From: Polyangium sp. (in: bacteria)
Lineage (GTDB): Bacteria > Myxococcota_A > Polyangia > Palsa-1104
Assembly (NCBI GenBank): GCA_025450955.1
Contig: JANWLJ010000324.1
Coordinates: 1 to 5,369 of the forward strand
Direction of reading: 5' to 3'
Length of the DNA: 5,369 bases
The position numbers and the translations under genes are program-made. The notes below the pieces were generated by a model. That model was not told the origin of the DNA. It did no database searches and saw nothing but the letters and a program-made list of their open reading frames with translations. Of this stretch, positions 1-5,369 are shown piece by piece; the stretch's first letter is position 1; every line of letters begins with the position of its first letter.

Positions 1-619
1 CGCCCACGAGGTGCGAAATCCGCTCGGCGGGATGGAGCTGTACGCGGGCCTCCTTCGCGACGAGCTCGGGCCGGGCGACGAGCGCTATCCGCACGTGCAG
101 AAGATCGAGCGCGAGCTCGAGCACCTGAAGATCATCGTCTCGGATTTTCTCGAATACGCGCGCCGCCCCAAGCCCGAGCTGAAGGCGCGTGACGTCGCCG
201 AGCTGGTCGCCGAGGTGCGCGATCTCGCGCTCGCCGAGGCGGGACCGCAAAAGGTCGAGGTCGCGCTCGCGGTCGAGCCGGCGCACGCCGCCTGCGACGC
301 CGGGCAGCTCCGCCGCGCGCTCCTCAACCTGGCGAAAAACGCGGTGCAGGCCTGTGCCGGCGGCGGCGGCCGGGTCACGCTCGGCTGCGCGCGGCTCGGC
401 GGCGAGGTGGTGGTGACCGTGCGCGACACCGGCCCGGGGATCGAGCCCGAGCGCGTCGACAAAATCTGGACCCCGTTTTTCACCACCAAGCAGAGCGGCA
501 CCGGGCTCGGCCTCGCCTTCGTGCGCGACATCGCGCGCGACCACGGCGCCCGGCTCGAGGTCCAAAGCCGCGCGGGCGAAGGCACCACCTTTACCTTCGC
601 GCTGCCCGAGGCGACCTGA
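1..619 (+). CDS. Sensor histidine kinase, C-terminal part (5' truncated by window edge)
   Basis: The reading frame is open from base 2 and runs into the window from the left, so only the kinase core is seen. It begins at the H-box (A-H-E-V-R-N-P-L); the phospho-accepting histidine codon is at 5-7. The following dimerisation helices end near base 190. The ATP-binding domain shows an N-box (LLNLAKNAVQA, Asn codon 338-340), a G1 box DTGPGI (425-442), an F-box FFTTK (476-490) and a G2 box GTGLGL (497-514). All catalytic motifs are intact. The box sequences resemble the NtrB/PilS/AtoS type that partners NtrC-like regulators. Family knowledge: it autophosphorylates on His and passes the phosphate to a receiver Asp. 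The sensory N-terminus, and hence the signal and any membrane segments, lies outside the window. The stop codon is five bases before the regulator gene, so the pair is co-transcribed. A GTG at 11 is inside the H-box and is not a plausible start. Confidence 0.96.
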   Translation, partial: AHEVRNPLGGMELYAGLLRDELGPGDERYPHVQKIERELEHLKIIVSDFLEYARRPKPELKARDVAELVAEVRDLALAEAGPQKVEVALAVEPAHAACDAGQLRRALLNLAKNAVQACAGGGGRVTLGCARLGGEVVVTVRDTGPGIEPERVDKIWTPFFTTKQSGTGLGLAFVRDIARDHGARLEVQSRAGEGTTFTFALPEAT

Positions 620-624
620 GGCGC

Positions 625-2006
<1,382 letters not shown>

Positions 2007-2007
<1 letters not shown>

Positions 2008-2018
2008 CCGCGGCCGCG
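2007..2018. repeat. 12-bp repeat copy 1 with 10-bp perfect palindrome
   Basis: GCCGCGGCCGCG begins on the last base of the regulator stop codon. The same 12 bases recur at 4434-4445 in another intergenic gap. Bases 2009-2018 (CGCGGCCGCG) are a perfect palindrome. It is centred about 95 bases before the transcription start predicted for the sigma-54 promoter at 2082-2098, a typical distance for an activator site. This is only a candidate, because such GC palindromes can arise by chance in DNA of this composition. Confidence 0.3.
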
Positions 2019-2046
2019 AAAAACTGAGGGTGGGCGGACGTGGTTG

Positions 2047-2064
2047 CCCTGTTTCGACGCAGGG
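2047..2064. promoter_or_regulatory. Inverted repeat CCCTG-N8-CAGGG, candidate regulator site
   Basis: Five-base arms CCCTG (2047-2051) and CAGGG (2060-2064) flank eight bases, giving an 18-base dyad like the sites bound by dimeric Fis-type regulators. It lies between the regulator stop and the -24 element at 2084, centred near -53. It could also fold as a weak RNA hairpin after the regulator gene. However, no T-run follows, so an intrinsic terminator is unlikely. Confidence 0.3.
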
Positions 2065-2081
2065 TTCGGTGGCCCTTTTCC

Positions 2082-2098
2082 GCGGCACGCGCGTTGCT
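2082..2098 (+). promoter_or_regulatory. Sigma-54 (-24/-12) promoter upstream of the coiled-coil gene
   Basis: The sequence GGCACG (2084-2089), four bases, then TTGCT (2094-2098) matches the sigma-54 consensus TGGCACG-N4-TTGCW, except for C instead of T at 2083. The invariant GG (2084-2085) and GC (2096-2097) are exactly ten bases apart. The expected transcription start is near 2109, only about six bases before the ATG at 2115. The site is immediately downstream of a sigma-54 activator gene, in the only gap of that region. An alternative housekeeping -10 (TAAACT, 2099-2104) has no good -35. Confidence 0.65.
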
Positions 2099-2114
2099 TA
2101 AACTCGGGTTCGCG

Positions 2115-3206
2115 ATGTCCTCTTTCGGCCAGCTCCGGTTCGCGCTCACCGCCGTCGCCCTCCTCGGGACCCTGGCGCTGGCCGCGCCCGCGCACGCCGA
2201 CGCGCTCTCGGAGGTGCGTGGACGCGCCGCCCAGGTGACCCGCCTCGAGAATCAGCGCGCCCAGCTCGACGGGCAGCGCACCGTGCTCGAGCGGGAGAGC
2301 CAGGCGCTCTCGAGCGAGATCGATCGCCAAAAGGCCGAGCCCGCCGGTCTCCGTCGCGACGCGCGCCTGCAAGAGCTGCTCGCGGCCCAGAAGACCCAGG
2401 CCGATGCGCTGCAAAAAGAGGCGGGCGCGCTGCGCGCCGGCGTCTCCCAGCTCACCTCGGCCCGCCGCGCGCTCGTCGCCGCCTGCGATCGCGCGCTCGG
2501 GGCGAGCCTGCCCGAGGCGCAGCGGCTCGAGCTGTCGCGGCTGCGCACCGCCCAGGTGACGCTCTTGGCGATGCCGTCGTCCCCCGGCTCGTCGGCGCCG
2601 GCGGTGAACCCAACCGTGTCCATCGATCCGCTCGACGGCCCGCGCGAGCTGACGGAAAAGGCCGACCTGCTTCGCGACTCCGAGGACAAGCTGCGCCGCG
2701 AAGTGGAGCGCATCTCGGCGCGCATCGACGACGTCGAGCGGCGCCGCCACCTGCGCGAGCGCGCCGGCGCGGTCGACGAAGACTGGTTCGGCGAGTCGAC
2801 CTCCGATCGCAAGGTGGCGCGCGCCTCGACCAGCCACACCAGCACCACCAGCGACGGCCAGAGCGCCGCGAACACGCCGTCGGCCGCGAGCGGCGGCGCT
2901 CCTCCGCCCGGCGGCGGCACCCCGACCGTGGGCGGCAGCCTCGGCTCCCCTTCGGGTGGAGGCAGCGGCGCGACGCCGACCGGCAGCTTCGGCGGCGACA
3001 TGCGCACCGACACCACCGTGCTGCGAAACCTGGTCGATCCCGCCACCCTCGACGAGCTGCGCCGCTCGGGCGACTCGGACGACCTCGACCGCCAGGTGCG
3101 CGCGCTCAAGCGGGCGCAGGGCGAGCTCAAGGGGCTGGCCGGCGATCTCGAAAAGCGCGCCCGCACCCTCTCCACCCGCGCCGACCAGCTCAAGAACCGC
3201 AAGTAG
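2115..3206 (+). CDS. Secreted coiled-coil protein with Ser/Thr/Gly/Pro-rich linker, unknown function
   Basis: A 363-residue protein. The ATG at 2115 is chosen over an in-frame GTG at 2040 because it places a clean signal peptide at the N-terminus: R8, hydrophobic core about 9-24, and an AHA cleavage motif at 26-28 followed by D29. Residues about 31-125 are charged and Leu/Ala/Gln-rich with heptad character (coiled coil). A linker near 152-168 is followed by a second charged helical block, about 170-230, starting DPLDGPREL and ending DEDWFGES. Residues about 236-296 are a low-complexity Ser/Thr/Gly/Pro tether. A last coiled coil (about 300-363) starts with LRNLVDPATLDELRR. There is one cysteine (C124) and no second membrane span. 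The expected location is the periplasm or the cell surface. I do not recognise the family. Shape suggests a structural or scaffolding envelope protein. Its neighbours are a sigma-54 activator upstream and a barrel gene 43 bases downstream. Confidence 0.85.
   Translation: MSSFGQLRFALTAVALLGTLALAAPAHADALSEVRGRAAQVTRLENQRAQLDGQRTVLERESQALSSEIDRQKAEPAGLRRDARLQELLAAQKTQADALQKEAGALRAGVSQLTSARRALVAACDRALGASLPEAQRLELSRLRTAQVTLLAMPSSPGSSAPAVNPTVSIDPLDGPRELTEKADLLRDSEDKLRREVERISARIDDVERRRHLRERAGAVDEDWFGESTSDRKVARASTSHTSTTSDGQSAANTPSAASGGAPPPGGGTPTVGGSLGSPSGGGSGATPTGSFGGDMRTDTTVLRNLVDPATLDELRRSGDSDDLDRQVRALKRAQGELKGLAGDLEKRARTLSTRADQLKNRK
2820..3002 (+). other. Low-complexity Ser/Thr/Gly/Pro linker within the coiled-coil protein
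   Basis: Residues 236-296 of the preceding protein are composed largely of Ser, Thr, Gly, Ala and Pro, including GGAPPPGGG and SPSGGGSG. The segment separates two helical regions and is probably disordered. It resembles a flexible tether or a segment crossing the cell-wall layer. The assignment is by composition only. Confidence 0.7.
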
Positions 3207-3249
3207 GCGTCGAGCGCTGCCCTCTTTCGCCTCGTGATATGGTGCTCGC

Positions 3250-4377
3250 GTGCACGGAGTCGTCCTCCTCGCCGTCCTCAAGCTGACGCTGCAGCTCGAG
3301 GTCGGGCCCGAGTGGGACTCGAACGCCAACCGCGCCGAGCTGGTTCAGGGCGCCGCCAACGTCGACACGCCCACCGCCTCGTTTTTGGTGCGCTCGACGG
3401 CCGCCGGCGCGCTCGCCTGGCGTCACGGCAGAAACGCGCTGCGGCTCTCCGGAGTCCTCGGCGGCAAGGTCTTCTTCAACCCGGCGGTGCAGGATCAGAA
3501 CGTCCTCGTCGGTCAGCTCGCCGCCGAAGATCGGGTGCGGGTCGCGAGATGGCTCCAGCTCGGTCTCTCGACCGACTACTACGACGCTGGCCAACAGAAC
3601 GCGACGCCGCCCTGCGCGGCTGCGGGCTGCAACCGCCACCGCGACTTTCGCTCCGGCCAGGCGCTCGCGCGGCTGGTCTTCGTCGACGATCCCGGCGAGC
3701 TCACCCTGTTCGGCGGCTATCGCGGCTTTCAGTGGAAGCCCGACCCGAGCTTCGATTTCCAGGCCGGCCAGGCCACCCTGCTCGCGGCGATCCACCTGAC
3801 CGCCGGCGCCGAGCACCAGCACGAGTTCGATCTTTCGGTCAGCTATCACTTCGAGCGCCGCCTGTACCAAAGCGTGCCCGAGGTCGACATCTGCGCGCCG
3901 TCTCAGCCGCTGACAGATATGTGCCTGGCGCCCGCCTCGGGTGAGCGCGCCGACTGGTTTCACGAAGGCTCGGTCGAGCTGAGCTGGCTGAGGTGGGTGC
4001 TGCTGAGCGCCGCCTACGGGCTCCAGCTCAATCAGTCGAACAGCTTCGGGCAGTCGCTTTTGCGCCACCTGTTCACCCTCAAGGTCGCGGCGCGGCTGCC
4101 CTGGCAGCTCTACCTCACGCTCAAGGGCCAGCTCCTCGTCACCAAATATCTCGACCCGATCCTGCTCGACCAGCAGGTGAGCAGCCAGACCTTCATCAGC
4201 ATCGAAGACGAGAACCGCAACGCCTTAATCGTCGATCTCGACCGGCCGATTGGCGAGACCGGGCTGGCGGTCGACGCGCGCTATTCGCTCTACACCAACG
4301 AGCTGTCGGCGAGCCCGGTCTCCTTCTTGCGGCAGGTCGTCTATCTGGGCATAACTTATCGGGCGAAGACGCGGTGA
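3250..4377 (+). CDS. Probable outer-membrane beta-barrel protein
   Basis: A 375-residue protein dominated by alternating polar/hydrophobic stretches rich in aromatics, which fits membrane beta-strands (for example LTLFGGYRGFQW 151-162, FDLSVSYHFERRLY 193-206, LYLTLKGQLLVTKY 287-300). It opens with LQLEVGPEWDSNANR, a typical first strand and periplasmic turn. The last strand (RQVVYLGITYRAKTR, 361-375) carries a tyrosine five residues from the end, close to the usual barrel-assembly signal. Two close cysteine pairs, C122/C127 and C215/C225, sit in predicted loops. The GTG at 3250 is the only start available before an in-frame stop at 3235-3237. It gives an unusually short N-terminal hydrophobic segment (about 15 residues) without an obvious signal-peptidase site. 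No clear ribosome binding site precedes it. The substrate and pore status are unknown. It probably shares a transcript with the upstream coiled-coil gene (43-base gap). No named family recognised. Confidence 0.82.
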   Translation: MHGVVLLAVLKLTLQLEVGPEWDSNANRAELVQGAANVDTPTASFLVRSTAAGALAWRHGRNALRLSGVLGGKVFFNPAVQDQNVLVGQLAAEDRVRVARWLQLGLSTDYYDAGQQNATPPCAAAGCNRHRDFRSGQALARLVFVDDPGELTLFGGYRGFQWKPDPSFDFQAGQATLLAAIHLTAGAEHQHEFDLSVSYHFERRLYQSVPEVDICAPSQPLTDMCLAPASGERADWFHEGSVELSWLRWVLLSAAYGLQLNQSNSFGQSLLRHLFTLKVAARLPWQLYLTLKGQLLVTKYLDPILLDQQVSSQTFISIEDENRNALIVDLDRPIGETGLAVDARYSLYTNELSASPVSFLRQVVYLGITYRAKTR

Positions 4378-4382
4378 TCCGG

Positions 4383-4393
4383 TGGTCCGACCA
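4383..4393. promoter_or_regulatory. Short perfect dyad TGGTC-N-GACCA
   Basis: Five-base arms with a one-base centre lie six bases after the barrel stop codon. The centre is too tight for an RNA hairpin, so if functional it is a DNA dyad such as a repressor half-site pair. Short dyads of this size occur by chance. Confidence 0.2.
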
Positions 4394-4407
4394 ATAACCC
4401 TCGAACA

Positions 4408-4421
4408 GGATTGCGCATTCC
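4408..4421. promoter_or_regulatory. Imperfect dyad GGATTGCGCATTCC
   Basis: This 14-base sequence equals its own reverse complement except at one symmetric pair of positions (4411 and 4418). It lies in the 99-base gap before the small anti-sigma-like gene, where no clear sigma-70 or sigma-54 promoter is visible. It is a candidate operator only. Confidence 0.2.
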
Positions 4422-4433
4422 GGGAAGGCCGGG

Positions 4434-4445
4434 GCCGCGGCCGCG
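4434..4445. repeat. 12-bp repeat copy 2 with 10-bp perfect palindrome
   Basis: GCCGCGGCCGCG is identical to 2007-2018, with the same internal palindrome CGCGGCCGCG (4436-4445). It lies about 32 bases upstream of the likely start of the small anti-sigma-like gene. Both copies are intergenic, which is what one would expect of a shared regulator site, but the composition makes chance possible. Confidence 0.3.
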
Positions 4446-4476
4446 TAACACGGCCCAGAGGATCGACACCGGTAAG

Positions 4477-4734
4477 ATGGCCATCCAAGAAAACAGCGAG
4501 CGGGCGCCGATGAGCCGGGTCCGTCCGTCGCGACCGCTGCCGGCGCCGTCGGTGAGCGAGCCGAGCGACGAGGACCTGCTCCGCTATCTCGACGGCGCGA
4601 TGACGCCCGGCGAACGGATCGTCTTCGAGGCGCGACTGGAGACGAGCCCGCTCGCGACCGCTCGCCTCGAGATGCTCGCCTCCGCCCTGTCCGAAAACGG
4701 CTGGCCCGCCGACCACAAACCCGGCCGCGCCTAG
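4477..4734 (+). CDS. Small soluble protein with anti-sigma-factor-like N-terminal domain
   Basis: An 85-residue protein from the ATG at 4477. An internal ATG at 4510 (74 residues) is also possible, and a TTG at 4411 is open but less likely. A polar, proline-containing N-terminus (about 1-28) precedes a compact helical domain (about 29-73). Its pattern, S-D-E-D-L-L-R-Y-L-D-G-A-M-T-P-G-E-R then E-A-R-L-E-T-S-P-L-A, is characteristic of the N-terminal helices of anti-sigma factors and related zf-HC2 proteins. The usual H-x3-C-x2-C zinc ligands are absent, and there is no membrane segment or signal peptide, so the protein is expected in the cytoplasm. By family analogy it might bind a regulator. 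No partner sigma factor is encoded nearby. It follows the barrel gene after 99 bases. An AGAGGA at 4457-4462 is a rather distant ribosome binding site. Coding status is supported by GC-rich third positions; function is inferred. Confidence 0.68.
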   Translation: MAIQENSERAPMSRVRPSRPLPAPSVSEPSDEDLLRYLDGAMTPGERIVFEARLETSPLATARLEMLASALSENGWPADHKPGRA

Positions 4735-4766
4735 CCGTCGCCTGGACTCCCACCGCCCACAATTGG

Positions 4767-4782
4767 TGGCATGGACGATGCT
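4767..4782 (+). promoter_or_regulatory. Sigma-54 (-24/-12) promoter upstream of the ComEA-like gene
   Basis: TGGCATG (4767-4773), four bases, then ATGCT (4778-4782) matches TGGCACG-N4-TTGCW at ten of twelve positions. GG (4768-4769) and GC (4780-4781) are exactly ten bases apart. The predicted transcription start is near 4793. That gives a 23-base leader holding the ribosome binding site and ending at the ATG at 4816. An overlapping extended -10 (TG-C-TATTAA, 4779-4787) without a -35 is an alternative. Confidence 0.58.
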
Positions 4783-4803
4783 ATTAACGGCCAGCCAAGA
4801 GCT

Positions 4804-4807
4804 GGAG
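4804..4807 (+). promoter_or_regulatory. Ribosome binding site GGAG fixing the ATG at 4816
   Basis: GGAG lies eight bases before the ATG at 4816, an ideal spacing. The competing in-frame ATG at 4771 has only GGTGG one base upstream. Its first two bases also form the arm of an inverted repeat (CCAGC 4791-4795, GCTGG 4801-4805). Confidence 0.7.
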
Positions 4808-4815
4808 CATTCGCG

Positions 4816-5199
4816 ATGCGTGTCCTACCCGTGATTTTGTTTTCCTTTTTTGCTACCGCGGCGGTCGCCGGAGAGGCTACTCCCGCAGCCACGCCGGCGA
4901 CAGCGGTCGCCAGCGAGGGGGCCAGTCAACCACAGCTCAAGTCCGTCGGGCGCCTCAACGTCAACACCGCCACCCGGCGCGAGCTGTCCGCGGTTCCCGG
5001 CCTCGATCCCGTCGCGATCGAAGCGATCCTCGAGGCGCGCACCACCTCCCCCATTTCGGACCTCGCCCGGATCGCGCCGATCACCGCCCAAGCGCGCCTG
5101 CACCTCAAGACCGAAGGCCCCTCGAACTTCTACCGGGTCCTGCAGCTCCCGCTCGAGCGCCTCGATCCGGTCTCCGCCTCCTCCGTCTCCCGTCGCTAA
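4816..5199 (+). CDS. Exported ComEA-like helix-hairpin-helix protein
   Basis: A 127-residue protein. The ATG at 4816 is preferred to the in-frame ATG at 4771: it has a GGAG at eight bases and starts a normal signal peptide (R2, hydrophobic core about 3-15, A-V-A before G19). An Ala/Thr/Pro-rich spacer (about 20-40) leads to a helix-hairpin-helix region (about 46-98). That region begins LNVNTATRRELSAVPG, the hallmark of ComEA-type domains that bind DNA through the backbone. Family knowledge: ComEA proteins hold incoming DNA outside the inner membrane during uptake, but many secreted relatives have no proven role. Oddly, the hairpin glycines are lost: PG-L-D at 61-64 instead of PG-I-G, and A-P-I at 87-89 in the second hairpin, so DNA binding may be weakened. 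No channel, nuclease or pilus gene is nearby. Export and fold are well supported; a competence role is not. Confidence 0.85.
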   Translation: MRVLPVILFSFFATAAVAGEATPAATPATAVASEGASQPQLKSVGRLNVNTATRRELSAVPGLDPVAIEAILEARTTSPISDLARIAPITAQARLHLKTEGPSNFYRVLQLPLERLDPVSASSVSRR

Positions 5200-5311
5200 C
5201 CGCCCCACACGTTCGAGGCCGTCAGTCTGCTCGCGCGGCCCTCCGCGCGGTGGGGGGAGGCTCACGCGGCGGTGCCCGCGAGTGGGACGGGCAGGTCCCC
5301 CTAAAAAAGAA
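5200..5311. other. Gene-free tail with GC-rich hairpins
   Basis: No coding sequence is supported here. Two hairpins stand out. The first is a perfect seven-pair stem (5232-5238 with 5243-5249, loop CCCT). The second is a five-pair stem, GGGAC (5284-5288) with GTCCC (5295-5299). Neither is followed by a T-run on the plus strand, so they may only protect or pause the end of the ComEA-like transcript. Confidence 0.5.
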
Positions 5312-5331
5312 AGCCCCGCCGAAGCGGGGCT
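5302..5331 (-). terminator. Intrinsic terminator for a convergent gene beyond the right edge
   Basis: A perfect eight-pair stem (5312-5319 with 5324-5331) reads on the minus strand as AGCCCCGC, loop TTCG, GCGGGGCT. It is followed directly by a T-rich run (TTCTTTTTT, complement of 5303-5311). The UUCG tetraloop and U-tract make it a textbook terminator in that direction. On the plus strand the stem is followed only by CTCTGG, so it is weak there. A minus-strand TAG at 5368-5366 could be the stop codon of the gene it serves. Confidence 0.85.
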
Positions 5332-5369
5332 CTCTGGTGTTGCCGTGTTCGGGTGACGGGGCGAGCTAC

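Noticed and set aside
2040..2114. GTG at 2040 as the start of the coiled-coil gene
   Set aside because: It would bury the signal peptide behind 25 extra residues and start upstream of the predicted promoter.
3241..3253. GG...GC pair before the barrel gene as a third sigma-54 promoter
   Set aside because: The spacing is nine bases rather than ten, and the flanking bases do not match TGGCAC/TTGC.
3239..3286. Fifteen-codon frame starting ATG 3239 with a lipobox-like VLAC
   Set aside because: It is too short, lacks a ribosome site and a hydrophobic core, and ends in a serine run. Most likely chance overlap with the barrel start.
3234..3944. Plus-strand 236-codon frame overlapping the barrel gene
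   Set aside because: Its product is Arg/Ala-rich and patternless; the barrel frame has consistent beta-strand periodicity and GC-rich third positions.
2030..4760. GTGGGCGG at 2030-2037 and its reverse complement at 4753-4760, near both promoters
   Set aside because: Only eight GC-rich bases, in opposite orientation and at very different distances from the two -24 elements; chance is the simpler explanation.
4771..4815. ATG at 4771 as the start of the ComEA-like gene
   Set aside because: It has no spaced ribosome site, delays the signal peptide by 15 residues and overlaps the -24/-12 element.

Overview
This 5.4 kb stretch is very GC-rich, with strong G/C preference at third codon positions and genes packed on the plus strand. 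Together with an NtrB/NtrC-type two-component pair, sigma-54-like promoters and lineage-style envelope proteins, this suggests a deltaproteobacterium-type chromosome, most likely Myxococcota. That placement is inferred from composition and gene style, because no rRNA or other marker lies in the window.

Layout, left to right, all genes on +. (1) The C-terminal part of a sensor histidine kinase, entering from the left edge at its phospho-accepting H-box and ending at 619. (2) A complete 460-residue sigma-54-dependent response regulator (625-2007), five bases after the kinase and certainly in the same operon. (3) A 107-base gap holding a near-consensus -24/-12 (sigma-54) promoter and two dyads. 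(4) A secreted coiled-coil protein with a Ser/Thr/Gly/Pro-rich linker (2115-3206). (5) A probable outer-membrane beta-barrel protein (3250-4377). (6) A 99-base gap with further dyads, then a small soluble protein with an anti-sigma-like N-terminal fold signature but no zinc ligands (4477-4734). (7) An 81-base gap with a second -24/-12 promoter candidate and a good ribosome binding site, then a small exported ComEA-like helix-hairpin-helix protein (4816-5199). (8) A gene-free tail with stable hairpins, ending in a strong intrinsic terminator that reads on the minus strand. It probably serves a convergent gene just outside the right edge.

The attractive reading is a self-contained signalling module. 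A kinase phosphorylates a sigma-54 activator with an intact GAFTGA loop. Two sigma-54 promoters lie immediately downstream and could switch on a set of exported proteins: a periplasmic coiled-coil protein, an outer-membrane barrel and a secreted helix-hairpin-helix protein. The kinase-regulator pairing and the domain calls are well supported. The promoter calls are good sequence matches. That this activator acts on these two promoters, and that the exported proteins work together, is inference. None of the four downstream proteins could be tied to a characterised system from sequence alone.
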